17,812 nucleotides of DNA from positions 1 through 17,812 of the forward strand of contig CAIJTL010000508.1 in the NCBI GenBank assembly GCA_903823545.1, written 5' to 3'. A model generated the notes under the pieces. The model was not told the origin of the DNA. It did not search any database and saw only the letters and a list, made by a program, of their open reading frames with translations. Made by a program: the position numbers and the translations under genes. Source of the stretch: an uncultured Planctomycetaceae bacterium (GTDB lineage Bacteria; Planctomycetota; Planctomycetia; Planctomycetales; Planctomycetaceae). Below are positions 1 to 7,698 of this stretch, one piece after another; the first letter of the stretch is position 1; every line of letters begins with the position of its first letter.

Positions 1-190
1 CTCGTACCCAGGAGTCATGACCACCCTCAAAGTCCGTCTTTGTTCCGGCCGCTAAATCCCAGCGAGCCACCTTTGCGTTTTGCTGCCCAACAAACACGAA
101 TTTTCCGGAAGGATCAAAACGGCACGCGACCAACGAGGTTTCATTCACAAACGACTTCACAACGTGAGTCTGCATCGGATCAGCGGGCAT
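1..190 (-). CDS. WD40-repeat protein, N-terminal fragment (runs off the window)
   Basis: The reverse complement reads from an ATG at 190 through 63 open codons to the window edge, so only the N-terminus is present. The start is supported by GGAG about 7 nt upstream. The visible protein begins MPADPMQTHVVKSF and contains a segment, CRFDPSGKFVFVGQQN followed by VARWDLAAG, which has the typical shape of a WD40 blade: a hydrophobic-FDPSG strand, then a strand ending in W-D. WD40 propellers act as protein-interaction scaffolds and are very common in planctomycetes. No signal peptide is visible, so a cytoplasmic location is likely. It is divergent from acpS with 92 bp between the starts. The fold is inferred from one blade only, and the partner and role cannot be told. 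Confidence 0.7.
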   Translation of the reverse strand, partial: MPADPMQTHVVKSFVNETSLVACRFDPSGKFVFVGQQNAKVARWDLAAGTKTDFEGGHDSWVR

Positions 191-282
191 GATGATTCTC
201 CGGTGGGATGATGGCGGCGGGATGTTGGCGGGGTTTCGAGCAGCACGATAAGCTCGCGCCGTTCACTTTGGGAGGCGAACTT

Positions 283-660
283 GTGATTGTGGGACTCGGA
301 ACAGATATCGTCGAAGTCGACCGGATAGGTCAAATGATCGAACGCCACGGAGATACGTTCTTGCGACGCATCTACACGGCAGCAGAGATTGAATACTGCC
401 AACAGCGGAAACACAGCGCTGAACCGTTCGCTGGACGTTGGGCGGCCAAAGAAGCAGTGATGAAAGTGCTCGGCACCGGCTTCGTCCAAGGGACTCATTT
501 TCAAGAGATCGAGGTCGTCTCCGAAAAATCTGGACGCCCAATAATTGTCCTTCATGGGTCAACGGCGAACGTCGCCGCAGACTTGGGCATCACGGATATC
601 CTCATCACCATGTCTCACTGCCGCGAATACGCGACCGCGACGGCGATCGGCGTGCGGTAG
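283..660 (+). CDS. acpS: Holo-[acyl-carrier-protein] synthase
   Basis: AcpS transfers 4'-phosphopantetheine from CoA to the conserved serine of acyl carrier protein in the cytoplasm, activating it for fatty acid synthesis. The GTG at 283 is chosen because GGAGG lies 7 nt upstream and it gives a 125-residue protein, the usual AcpS size; the frame is open further upstream but those residues do not fit the family. The N-terminal motif GLGTDIVEVDRI (residues 4-15) carries the Mg2+-binding Asp8, and FAGRWAAKEAVMKVLG (residues 49-64) carries Glu57 of the second conserved motif. The C-terminal SHCREYATATAI strand is also typical. It is divergent from the WD40 gene and is followed after 85 bp by a serine hydrolase; a hairpin lies just past the stop. 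Confidence 0.95.
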   Translation: MIVGLGTDIVEVDRIGQMIERHGDTFLRRIYTAAEIEYCQQRKHSAEPFAGRWAAKEAVMKVLGTGFVQGTHFQEIEVVSEKSGRPIIVLHGSTANVAADLGITDILITMSHCREYATATAIGVR

Positions 661-669
661 TTTATTTTG

Positions 670-695
670 TAGAACGGCTCTCCTGGGCCGTTCTA
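670..695 (+). terminator. Stem-loop after acpS, possible weak terminator
   Basis: TAGAACGGC (670-678) pairs perfectly with GCCGTTCTA (687-695) around an 8-nt loop, beginning 10 nt after the acpS stop. No U-tract follows the 3' arm, so it is not a canonical intrinsic terminator. It may be a mRNA 3'-end stabiliser or an attenuator between acpS and the hydrolase gene. Confidence 0.35.
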
Positions 696-745
696 TCGGG
701 CCTGAAGCCAACCTACCTACTCGCTTAGTTAACGGAGTTCCTCAC

Positions 746-1978
746 ATGCGCCGTTTGATGCAATCGTGGATTGTTCTCAGTTGCTGGATACTGCTAGTCA
801 GTGCGTCCTTCACGCGGACTATGCCGCTCATGGCCACAGACTTCGATCCCGCCAAGTTGGCTCAGATCAAAACCAAAATGCAGACCTACGTCGATCAGAA
901 AGTGATTGCCGGAGCGGTCACGGTCGTCGGATCAAAAAGCGGTGTCGCGTCGATCGAGGCGGTCGGCTTTCAAAAGCTTGAATCCAAGCAAGTAATGCCA
1001 CTCGACGCGATGTTTCGGATCGCATCCATGACGAAACCGATCACGGCGATCGGCATCATGATCTTACAAGAGGAGGGAAAACTTTCTGTTGAAGACCTCG
1101 TCGAAAAGCATCTTCCAGAATTTCGCGGTCAACGCATCGTGGCCGTTCGGGACGGTGAAACACTCACACTGAAGAAGCCGTCGAGGCCGATCACGATTCG
1201 CGACTTACTCACTCACACATCGGGACTGCCTGGAGGATTTCCAATCGGCATGGCTGATCTTTATTCGCGCCGTCAACACACATTGGCAGAAGCGGTCCTG
1301 GTCAGCTCACAACAACCGCTCGACTTCGAACCTGGGAGCAAGTGGTCCTACTGCAATGCAGGCATCGACACACTCGGACGGATCATCGAAGTGACGTCGG
1401 GGCAGTCATACGAAGCATTCGTGACCGCTCGCGTTTTTAAGCCACTCGGCATGAATGACACCTGCGTCATTCCGACCGAAGCGCAGACGGCCCGCATCGC
1501 TGGGGTATACGAAACCAAGAATGGCGAATTGGTTGTCGCCGATCGACCAATCGTTGGCCCTGCGACTGGAGCGAAGCATCCAATCCCCGCGGGCGGCCTT
1601 TATTCAACCGGCGCCGATTTGGCGAAGCTCTATCAAGCGATGCTCAACAGCGGCAGCCTAAAGTCAGCGAAGATCATTTCTCCCGAAAGCGTGCTGACGA
1701 TGACGAAAGTGCAAACGGGGGATCTCGTATGCGGCTTCGTTCCGGGCATGAGTTTCGGCTTCGGGTGGGCTGTCGTCAGAGAGCCCCAAGGTGTCACCGC
1801 GATGGTCTCGCCAGGAACCTACGGGCATGGCGGTGCGTTCGGCACACAAGGTTGGATCGATCCAAAGCAAGACCTCTTTATTGTCTTGCTGATTCAGCGA
1901 GTCGGACTGCAAAACGCCGATGGCTCGGATATCCGACGTGACTTGCAGCAAATCGCAGTCGAAGCCATCAAGAAGTAA
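746..1978 (+). CDS. Exported serine hydrolase, beta-lactamase class C / EstB-like family
   Basis: This 410-residue protein has the penicillin-binding/beta-lactamase class C fold and probably hydrolyses an ester or amide through an acyl-serine. Residues 1-30 form a signal peptide (charged start, then WIVLSCWILLVSASF), so the enzyme should act outside the cytoplasm. The nucleophile motif SMTK is at 94-97, the YxN-like motif YCN at 202-204, and HGG replaces the third KTG-type motif at 361-363, as in many esterases of the family. LLTHTSGLP (154-162) is another family signature. The ATG at 746 has GGAG 8 nt upstream; the longer reading frame upstream overlaps acpS and lacks family sequence. Substrate cannot be read from sequence; esterase or D-alanyl peptidase activity are both possible, and true beta-lactam resistance is unlikely given HGG. 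Confidence 0.9.
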   Translation: MRRLMQSWIVLSCWILLVSASFTRTMPLMATDFDPAKLAQIKTKMQTYVDQKVIAGAVTVVGSKSGVASIEAVGFQKLESKQVMPLDAMFRIASMTKPITAIGIMILQEEGKLSVEDLVEKHLPEFRGQRIVAVRDGETLTLKKPSRPITIRDLLTHTSGLPGGFPIGMADLYSRRQHTLAEAVLVSSQQPLDFEPGSKWSYCNAGIDTLGRIIEVTSGQSYEAFVTARVFKPLGMNDTCVIPTEAQTARIAGVYETKNGELVVADRPIVGPATGAKHPIPAGGLYSTGADLAKLYQAMLNSGSLKSAKIISPESVLTMTKVQTGDLVCGFVPGMSFGFGWAVVREPQGVTAMVSPGTYGHGGAFGTQGWIDPKQDLFIVLLIQRVGLQNADGSDIRRDLQQIAVEAIKK

Positions 1979-1983
1979 TGTGA

Positions 1984-2005
1984 CGGCAACGCTCATACGT
2001 TGCCG
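1984..2005. terminator. Hairpin between convergent genes
   Basis: CGGCAACG (1984-1991) and CGTTGCCG (1998-2005) form a perfect 8-bp stem with a 6-nt loop in the 37-bp gap between the convergent serine hydrolase and small membrane protein genes. There is no immediate U-tract on either strand, though the plus strand becomes T-rich about 10 nt later. A bidirectional termination or mRNA-end role is inferred from position. Confidence 0.45.
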
Positions 2006-2015
2006 CGATGGCATG

Positions 2016-2552
2016 TTACTTCTTCTTTTTCTTGGGCTTCTTCTTGGGAGCCTCTTCTTCCTCTTCAAAATCTTCGATCTCGTCGAAGTCATCTGCGATC
2101 GCGAACTCAGCGGTCTCGGCTTGAGCGACGTCGTCTTCATCGAGATCGAACTCGGAACCGGTGTCGGCAGTCTCGAAGTCATCGTCGTCGCTGAACTCAT
2201 CGTCGTCCGACTTCGGAGCCTCTTGTCCTTCAAAGGCGTCGAGGTCTTCTTCAGGAAACGATTCCGCTTCATCCTCAGAATCTTCAGCCGCTTCAACAGC
2301 ATCTGAAGCCCCCAAATCAGCCGCAGGCTCGTCGGCTTCGGCTTTCGGCTTATCGGCGTAGAACGCAATCGCGTAAATCAGCGGCCAGACTGCAACAAGC
2401 AGAGCAAAGACGGCTGTTGCCAGTACCAATCCGCCCAACGCCTTTTTGTCCCAGATATGTTTGAGCGTGAGCGCCATCACCATCAAATACACGAGGTATC
2501 CGGCGGGAATCGCGGCCATGAGCGACAGCAGAATCAGGTTGATCTTTTTCAC
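2016..2552 (-). CDS. Small membrane protein with acidic low-complexity tail and poly-lysine end
   Basis: I do not recognise a named family. The 178-residue protein starts at a GTG (2552) with no clear Shine-Dalgarno sequence, and no other start in this frame is better. Residues about 4-30 and 40-67 are two strongly hydrophobic segments, so it should sit in the inner membrane with both ends on the same side. Residues about 70-166 are a long Asp/Glu/Ala/Ser-rich tail with few hydrophobics, likely disordered, and the last twelve residues are almost all lysine and proline (PKKKPKKKKK). The positive end next to an acidic stretch is striking. The coding frame is supported by the hydrophobic pattern of the first half; in the tail the composition is biased enough that several other frames are open as shadows. 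It lies downstream of the BBP7 gene on the same strand, separated by 92 bp that hold a heptad repeat. Confidence 0.75.
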   Translation of the reverse strand: MKKINLILLSLMAAIPAGYLVYLMVMALTLKHIWDKKALGGLVLATAVFALLVAVWPLIYAIAFYADKPKAEADEPAADLGASDAVEAAEDSEDEAESFPEEDLDAFEGQEAPKSDDDEFSDDDDFETADTGSEFDLDEDDVAQAETAEFAIADDFDEIEDFEEEEEAPKKKPKKKKK

Positions 2553-2589
2553 GATGCACTTTCGACGTGACGGGCAGAACGCTCTCTAA

Positions 2590-2631
2590 CCCCAATGATC
2601 AATGTCCAGCGACCAATCACCAACGATCAAT
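2590..2631 (-). repeat. Degenerate heptanucleotide tandem repeat, consensus ATTGGTC (minus strand)
   Basis: Read on the minus strand, six consecutive 7-nt units fill these 42 bp: ATTGATC, GTTGGTG, ATTGGTC, GCTGGAC, ATTGATC, ATTGGGG. Each differs from ATTGGTC at one to three positions. The array lies in the short gap between the BBP7 gene stop and the small membrane protein start. The period is exact, but the units are too diverged to prove recent expansion. Confidence 0.55.
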
Positions 2632-2644
2632 TCTGATTTTTCGC

Positions 2645-4009
2645 CTATCGGAACTTCAACTCACCGCCAAGGGTCAGACCTTGCCAAACCATACGATTAA
2701 AGCTGGGGTCAACGACGATCGCTGCCGGATTGGCTGCTCCATTGTCGTTATAGTAGATGTTATTGGCCGGGCGAGAAATTCCCCCAGCAACCACGATCTG
2801 ATAGCCCACATTGATCGAGAAGTTCTCTCGTAAATGGAGTTTGCTGTAGACTGAAAAGTCACCAACCGGCGAGAAGCGAGTCCCCGATTCTTGCGTTTGG
2901 ACGAATGCGTCTCCCTGACTACGAAGGCGAAATGTCGAAACACTCGCGTTGTATTTGTTGATACCGAAAGCCACTTTCGGCTCAAAACCAAGCGTAATCC
3001 ACGGCGTAACGTACTCAAACCGCATTCCCAATTGAGGTGCATAAACACGGTTGTTTGAATCTGAGTCAATGGAACTGACCAATGGAGTTCTATCGCTCGT
3101 GGCTGGGTCAGTCGGATCTGGAGACAACGCGCCCTGTTGATCAAATACACCCCGCTGTCCCAGGCTCTCGTGGATGTCTAAGTATCGAAAGCCCGCCAAG
3201 GCGTGAGTCACAAAGCCGTCTTCATACTGCGACTTTGAGATCCAATTAGCCTCGGCACCAAACAAAGAGCTATTCTGAAAGACTTGAAATGATTTGTCGT
3301 AAAGGAAGATGTTCGTCGGTACGACGTTCCCGTTCACAACGTCCGTTACCTTTCCATTCGTGAGCGTACTAGTTGCCAACTGAATTTGAGCGCTAGGGTT
3401 CAGCACTGGCCCATCCGGAATCTCTTGGTAATAGTCGGAATGAGCACGCTGAAAGGAGAAAAAGTTCGCCTCAAAGGTACCAACGTTGGTTGGAAGCCCA
3501 ACAGTACCTCGCAAACCCTGAATGTTTCGAAAGTGCAGTTGTTCGGTCGTTGGGACTCTCGCCGTCGCCGGTTGACCGTCAACAGTGGTTTGAAATGGCT
3601 TCGATGGATCAACGACCCCTCCTACTGGCGATCCCAACAGTGTGTTACCGGGATCTTGGAAGTTGAAGTTCAAATACTCCAATCGTAGCCAAGTGGACTT
3701 GGCGACCATCGAAACAAACCGATCGCCAGGGTTATCTTCATAGTGCCAGCCTTTATCAGCTGGCAGCCGTTCGGTGGTAATCCCATCTGGGCCAATACCG
3801 TATTGCTGGTTTGTGTAGATGTGCCCATCGTCGGGATAGCTATACGCCGGAACTCCCAAGATTGGCCAACTATTGGGATCGTTGTTGGCACCGGGTGTGT
3901 AAATCCTTGGAGAGGGAACCGTCCCCGGTGGCTGTGCCTGCGTCGTCGCCGACGCTGCCACCAACAGGCCCCAAACTCCCAACACACAGACTGCGAAGCG
4001 GCTTCGCAT
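2645..4009 (-). CDS. BBP7-family outer-membrane beta-barrel protein
   Basis: A 454-residue exported protein with the features of the planctomycete BBP7 (beta-barrel porin 7) family. Residues 1-26 are a signal peptide with a hydrophobic core (VCVLGVWGLLVAASA) and a likely cut after TTQA. Following a Pro/Asn-rich linker, residues from about 100 alternate hydrophobic and polar positions in short strands rich in Tyr, Phe and Gly, for example WLRLEYLNFNF, FEANFFSFQRAHSDYY, HALAGFRYLDIHESL and the closing strand near LTLGGELKFR. The statement FGAEANW...GFRYLD is typical of the family. Its role is presumed to be a structural or pore-forming outer-membrane protein; no substrate can be inferred. The ATG at 4009 is preceded by a purine-rich GGAAGAGGA. 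It may be cotranscribed with the short reading frame 21 bp upstream. Confidence 0.85.
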   Translation of the reverse strand: MRSRFAVCVLGVWGLLVAASATTQAQPPGTVPSPRIYTPGANNDPNSWPILGVPAYSYPDDGHIYTNQQYGIGPDGITTERLPADKGWHYEDNPGDRFVSMVAKSTWLRLEYLNFNFQDPGNTLLGSPVGGVVDPSKPFQTTVDGQPATARVPTTEQLHFRNIQGLRGTVGLPTNVGTFEANFFSFQRAHSDYYQEIPDGPVLNPSAQIQLATSTLTNGKVTDVVNGNVVPTNIFLYDKSFQVFQNSSLFGAEANWISKSQYEDGFVTHALAGFRYLDIHESLGQRGVFDQQGALSPDPTDPATSDRTPLVSSIDSDSNNRVYAPQLGMRFEYVTPWITLGFEPKVAFGINKYNASVSTFRLRSQGDAFVQTQESGTRFSPVGDFSVYSKLHLRENFSINVGYQIVVAGGISRPANNIYYNDNGAANPAAIVVDPSFNRMVWQGLTLGGELKFR

Positions 4010-4030
4010 AGTCCTCTTCCTGCCTTTGAG

Positions 4031-4231
4031 TCACTCACCCAAGTCCGAGCAATTGTCGGACGAACCATCGGCACGACCCGACGGAATGTACTTCGTGTAT
4101 CGGACATGCCGATCAGCGAACTTGGGTGAAATCTCACAGTGGTATGGCAAAGAACGGTCGTAGCAGTCGTAGCAGCGTTCGACCTGCAACAAATGCCGGT
4201 TGACGCGAGGACCAGAAGCGGATGAAAACAT
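4031..4231 (-). CDS. Possible small Cys-containing protein upstream of the BBP7 gene
   Basis: A 66-codon reading frame from an ATG at 4231 whose stop lies 21 bp before the BBP7 start and in the same frame. It includes the compact motif ERCYDCYDRSLPYHCE, in which three Cys and four aromatic residues cluster, followed by a polar tail ending SDNCSDLGE. Codon use is like that of neighbouring genes, which argues for a real peptide. Against it: there is no Shine-Dalgarno sequence, no signal peptide, and no family that I recognise. An ATG 54 bases further upstream (4285) would lie inside the epimerase terminator and is less likely. It could also be a leader peptide or the remains of a longer gene. 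Confidence 0.4.
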   Translation of the reverse strand: MFSSASGPRVNRHLLQVERCYDCYDRSLPYHCEISPKFADRHVRYTKYIPSGRADGSSDNCSDLGE

Positions 4232-4263
4232 CGAATCAACTGACGAACCAATGGGCGAGATGC

Positions 4264-4323
4264 AAAAAATGGGAATGATGAGCATTGGAAATCATGTTTC
4301 CCACAAATCCCAGCATTCCCATT
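4264..4323 (-). terminator. Intrinsic terminator of the epimerase gene
   Basis: On the minus strand a 13-bp stem with one mismatch (plus-strand arms AATGGGAATGATG at 4268-4280 and CAGCATTCCCATT at 4311-4323) is followed directly by a run of U residues (plus strand A at 4264-4269). The 30-nt loop itself contains a small GGAAA/TTTCC hairpin. It begins 28 bp past the epimerase stop, as expected for its rho-independent terminator. Confidence 0.7.
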
Positions 4324-4350
4324 TACTGCCTACGTGCCGACATCCTCTGA

Positions 4351-5163
4351 CTAGCCTTCCGCAACCGCTCGCATTTTCTCAAGCCCGATTTTCGCGACTT
4401 CGCGTGGATCGCTCGCCCATAAGTCTTCGCGGAACAACTCGAGCGACAGCCACCGGCTGTAGCCAGTCCCTCGTAGCAGTTCGAGGTAGCGACGGAGATC
4501 CAAATGCCCTTCTCCCGGCATCACACGGCTGTGATCGTGTTGCTCAAGACGAGGCGGCGTTGCCGGAGTGTCATTGAAATGCGAGATCGCAATTTGCTCA
4601 GATTTCAGTTTGGCCATCGACTCAAATCCCGCTCCGCCACGGAAACAGTGAAATGGATCAAGCACGACCGTCGCTTGTGAATGCTGAGAATTCGTGATGA
4701 TCTCGATCGCCGAATCAATTGAGTTGATGTCATCAACGAAGCCGAGATATTCAAACGCAGGACGCACACCGAACGACAAGCCAAGTTCGATCAACTCGTA
4801 ATAGCACTTCGCCACAAAGGCTCGGTCGCAATAGCTCGGCGGTGGCCCGGAGATGACATGAATCGCACTGACGGCCGCCGCCTGTTCGAGACGGCGTTTG
4901 CATTCATCAAGTTCTTGTTGTCGGAGCGTGGTATCGGGCTCGGCCCACCCCTTGAGATAAATCGTCGTCGGAACCGTCAGTCCCTGATCGTCGACCGCCT
5001 TACGGATGTCTGATAACTGACCTCCTTTTGAAAGGTGTAGGTCGATATCGTCGTGCCACAGTTCGATGGCCGCGAAGCCCACTTCACCAGCAATTCGAAT
5101 TTTATCCAAGATGGGAGTCGGCCGAATCGTGCTAGAATTCAAGCAATAAATAAAGTCGGACAT
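4351..5163 (-). CDS. Sugar phosphate isomerase/epimerase family TIM-barrel protein
   Basis: A 270-residue cytoplasmic protein of the AP-endonuclease-2-like TIM-barrel superfamily that includes xylose isomerase-like and inosose/hexulose isomerases and epimerases. Conserved metal-ligand positions are visible in strand order: Glu138 in FEYLGF, Asp169 and His172 in LDPFH, His195 with Asp198 in ISHFND, and Glu242 in LSLELF; Arg213 and Glu218 in RVMPGEGHLD are also typical. Together they suggest a divalent-metal-dependent isomerase. The exact sugar is not predictable; no kinase or dehydrogenase neighbour gives a clue. The ATG at 5163 has GAGG about 10 nt upstream. It is divergent from the metallopeptidase with 36 bp between starts, so their promoters must overlap the opposite coding regions. 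It ends at a strong terminator, so it is probably a single-gene transcript. Confidence 0.85.
   Translation of the reverse strand: MSDFIYCLNSSTIRPTPILDKIRIAGEVGFAAIELWHDDIDLHLSKGGQLSDIRKAVDDQGLTVPTTIYLKGWAEPDTTLRQQELDECKRRLEQAAAVSAIHVISGPPPSYCDRAFVAKCYYELIELGLSFGVRPAFEYLGFVDDINSIDSAIEIITNSQHSQATVVLDPFHCFRGGAGFESMAKLKSEQIAISHFNDTPATPPRLEQHDHSRVMPGEGHLDLRRYLELLRGTGYSRWLSLELFREDLWASDPREVAKIGLEKMRAVAEG
5130..5138 (+). promoter_or_regulatory. Candidate extended -10 promoter of the metallopeptidase gene
   Basis: TGCTAGAAT is an extended -10 element (TG, one base, then TAGAAT against TATAAT) about 60 nt before the peptidase ATG and inside the first codons of the divergent epimerase gene. No good -35 is seen, which is acceptable for an extended -10 promoter. 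The same TGCTA core recurs at 10111. Confidence 0.35.
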
Positions 5164-5199
5164 GCTGCGTCGGCCTCATTGATTGGACGAGATTTGGGG

Positions 5200-6642
5200 A
5201 TGAAACGAACGATGAGCAACACCGTAACGCGACGAACTCGCATCAGCAATTCGCCGAGCCTTTCTGCGGTTCTTGTCCGACAAATGCCACTGGTCTTCGC
5301 TCTGTGGACCACGCTGTTTCTGTCCAACTCAACGTCGGCAGACGACCCAAGAATCAAACGCGATCCGCTGCTCGTTCGAGTTCCTGACGATCGACCGCGC
5401 ATTGATCCCAAGGACTTTCAATCGCTTGGAATTCGCGTGCATGAGTCAAAACACGTGAGGCTCTTTACGGACGTCACGGCTGATGTTTCCGAGTTGCCGT
5501 TCTTGATGGACCAAGCATTCGACGAGTTTGAAAAATACTTCGGACCAATTCTTCCCGCAGCGGACGGCGAAACATTTCAAGTCAACGGCTACCTCATCAA
5601 GAACCAAGAGACCTTTAAGAAAGCGGGACTGATTCGCGACCAGTTGAACGATCATCCTCACGGAGTCCAAAAGGGCTACCAGTTTTGGATGATGGACCAA
5701 GCGACCGATTACTACCGGCGGCACCTTATGCTGCATGAAATGACTCACTGCTTCATGTTGGCGAACCCTCGAATCAACGTTCCACTGGCCTACCTCGAAG
5801 GGATGGCCGAGCACTTTGGAACTCATCGCGTGACATCAGACGGAAAACTGAGCGGCACGCGGCTCATGCCTCACAATCGCGAAGACTTCCGCGGACACGA
5901 TCGACTTTTCCTCATTCGCCAAGATGTCAAATCGCGAGGCGCACCGGGGCTGATCGACGTGATGCACTGGGAACTGCCAGCATTCAAATTCTTCCACGAG
6001 TCTTACCCGTGGGCCTGGGGATCCTGCGTGTTTTTTGATCAGAATCCACGCACGCGAGAACGCTTTCAGAAACTGGCCCGCTCATTGACGAACCCACAAG
6101 CCTGGAAAGGCTTTGAACAACAACTCGAACCAGACATGGCCGAAATCCAGACCGAATGGATGCTTTTCGCCAATGAGGCGTTTGAAGGCTTTGACTTTAC
6201 TCGCATGGCAATCGACTTCCGCGATGGTCAGCCTCTGAAGGACTTGATTCGCACCGGCAAGAGCTCACATCGCGCTGAATTACGAGCCGATCGCGGCTGG
6301 CAATCGAGCGGGATCATCGTGGAGAAGGGACACCAGTATGAATTGGTTGCGTCAGGTCAATTCACCCTGGCAGACAAGCCGAAACCCTGGATCAGCGAAG
6401 CGGACGGAATCACATACCGCTATCACAACGGTCGCCCGCTAGGGCAACTGATCGCAGCAATTCGCTCGACGTCGAGTACAGAAGGCGAACCAGAATCCAT
6501 GTTAAAAATCACGGGGCTCAGCTCAAAAAGTCGACTTGATGCCACGACCAGCGGGACGCTTTACCTGCGATTGAACGACCATCCTGCCGAGCTCGCGGAC
6601 AACAATGGCACAGTGTCGATCGAAGTTCGCGAAGTCGAATAG
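5200..6642 (+). CDS. Exported zinc metallopeptidase (HExxH) with LecA-like C-terminal domain
   Basis: A 480-residue protein. Residues about 27-47 are a hydrophobic signal segment after a basic N-terminus (likely cut after NSTSA), so it acts outside the cytoplasm. HEMTH at 179-183 is a zinc-binding HExxH motif, and YLEGMAEHF (198-206) about 17 residues later supplies the third ligand, probably Glu200, giving a gluzincin-type site like that of other peptidase_MA-like planctomycete proteins. Residues about 360-480 look like a separate domain related to the PA-IL/LecA lectin fold: VEKGHQYELVASG, then PLGQLIAAI, then GTLYLRLND and a final NNGTVSIEV strand. This suggests a secreted peptidase with a sugar-binding or accessory module, but the substrate is unknown. 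ATG 5212 is an alternative start with slightly better ribosome-site spacing; the frame upstream of 5200 overlaps the epimerase gene. Confidence 0.75.
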   Translation: MKRTMSNTVTRRTRISNSPSLSAVLVRQMPLVFALWTTLFLSNSTSADDPRIKRDPLLVRVPDDRPRIDPKDFQSLGIRVHESKHVRLFTDVTADVSELPFLMDQAFDEFEKYFGPILPAADGETFQVNGYLIKNQETFKKAGLIRDQLNDHPHGVQKGYQFWMMDQATDYYRRHLMLHEMTHCFMLANPRINVPLAYLEGMAEHFGTHRVTSDGKLSGTRLMPHNREDFRGHDRLFLIRQDVKSRGAPGLIDVMHWELPAFKFFHESYPWAWGSCVFFDQNPRTRERFQKLARSLTNPQAWKGFEQQLEPDMAEIQTEWMLFANEAFEGFDFTRMAIDFRDGQPLKDLIRTGKSSHRAELRADRGWQSSGIIVEKGHQYELVASGQFTLADKPKPWISEADGITYRYHNGRPLGQLIAAIRSTSSTEGEPESMLKITGLSSKSRLDATTSGTLYLRLNDHPAELADNNGTVSIEVREVE

Positions 6643-6650
6643 ACGCTCAA

Positions 6651-6709
6651 CAAAAAAAACTGGCGGAGAATCAACCCGGGGTTTTCAAAGACCGAGCTAA
6701 CCTCCGCCA
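6651..6709 (-). terminator. Intrinsic terminator of sucCD
   Basis: TGGCGGAG (6661-6668) and CTCCGCCA (6702-6709) form an 8-bp GC-rich stem. In the minus direction it is followed by G and eight U (plus strand A at 6652-6659), a canonical rho-independent signal 20 bp beyond the sucD stop. No T-tract follows on the plus strand, so it serves the minus-strand transcript. The 33-nt loop is longer than usual. Confidence 0.75.
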
Positions 6710-6728
6710 AAGCATCAACACCGGAAGA

Positions 6729-7616
6729 CTAACGCTTCTTGCGAGAGATCGCTTCTACAACCGCTTTGCCCATATCAGCTGGACTTCGCGCCACAATGAC
6801 ACCTGCGGCCTCCAGAGCCTGAATCTTCTCCTCAGCAGTTCCGCTTCCGCCGGAGATGATCGCACCCGCGTGTCCCATGCGTTTGCCTGGAGGAGCGGTC
6901 TGGCCAGCAATGAACGCGGCGACGGGCTTTGTCACGTGCGACTTGATGAACTCTGCAGCCTTGATCTCTGCGTTACCGCCGATTTCACCGATCATCAGAA
7001 TCGACTCAGTTTCCGGATCAGCTTCGAACATCGTCAGCGTATCAATGAACGTTGTCCCAATGATTGGGTCGCCACCAATACCGATCGCAGTCGTCTGGCC
7101 CATTCCGACGTTGCCCAATTGCCACGACGCCTCGTAGGTCAGAGTGCCACTCTTACTGACTAGACCAACCGAGCCCTTCTTGTGGATATAGCCGGGCATA
7201 ATCCCGATTTTTGCAATACCCGGAGTAATGATGCCTGGGCAATTCGGGCCAATGAGGCGGCTGTTGGGAAACTTTGTTTGTAGGACTTTCGACGTTCGAA
7301 CCATATCAAGAACTGGAACGCCCTCGGTGATCGCAACGATCAATGTAATCCCGGCAGCAGCAGCTTCGAGAATTGCATCGCCACATCCACCAGGCGGCAC
7401 AAAGACCAACGAGCAATTCGCTCCCGTTTTACGAACGGCTTCGTCAACCGAATCGAAAACCGGGAACCCATCAACCTCCGTCCCACCCTTCCCTGGCGTG
7501 ACGCCACCGAAGAATGGAGTGCCGTAAGCTCGGCATTGCTGCGAATGGAAGAGGCCCGTCTTACCGGTAATGCCTTGGCAGATCACACGCGTGTTTTTGT
7601 CAACGAGAATGGCCAT
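6729..7616 (-). CDS. sucD: Succinyl-CoA synthetase (ADP-forming), alpha subunit
   Basis: SucD with SucC converts succinyl-CoA, ADP (or GDP) and phosphate to succinate, CoA and ATP in the TCA cycle; alpha carries the phosphohistidine and the CoA site. The 295-residue length is right for the family. The N-terminal [10 protein letters not shown] (12-21) is the CoA-binding motif, SKSGTLTYE (155-163) and IGIGGDP (179-185) are conserved, and His249 in RMGHAGAI is the phosphorylated histidine. The ATG at 7616 ([10 protein letters not shown]) is chosen over an in-frame ATG 57 bases upstream because it matches the family start; the ribosome site is weak. It is 82 bp downstream of sucC, longer than in many sucCD operons, yet no terminator intervenes. 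Confidence 0.97.
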   Translation of the reverse strand: MAILVDKNTRVICQGITGKTGLFHSQQCRAYGTPFFGGVTPGKGGTEVDGFPVFDSVDEAVRKTGANCSLVFVPPGGCGDAILEAAAAGITLIVAITEGVPVLDMVRTSKVLQTKFPNSRLIGPNCPGIITPGIAKIGIMPGYIHKKGSVGLVSKSGTLTYEASWQLGNVGMGQTTAIGIGGDPIIGTTFIDTLTMFEADPETESILMIGEIGGNAEIKAAEFIKSHVTKPVAAFIAGQTAPPGKRMGHAGAIISGGSGTAEEKIQALEAAGVIVARSPADMGKAVVEAISRKKR

Positions 7617-7698
7617 GTTGTGTCTGTATCTAATTACGGGATAGTGAGTAGGTGAATTCAAACAATCGGGCAAATCGCATGAAACGGAAGACGCCGAA

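Noticed and set aside
746..1978. Serine hydrolase as a true antibiotic beta-lactamase
   Set aside because: SxxK and YxN are shared by esterases and peptidases of the fold, and HGG replaces the KTG motif; no resistance context is present.
4232..4285. Upstream ATG (4285) extension of the short Cys-containing frame
   Set aside because: The ATG lies in the loop of the epimerase terminator and the added residues are not family-like; the shorter form from 4231 is preferred.
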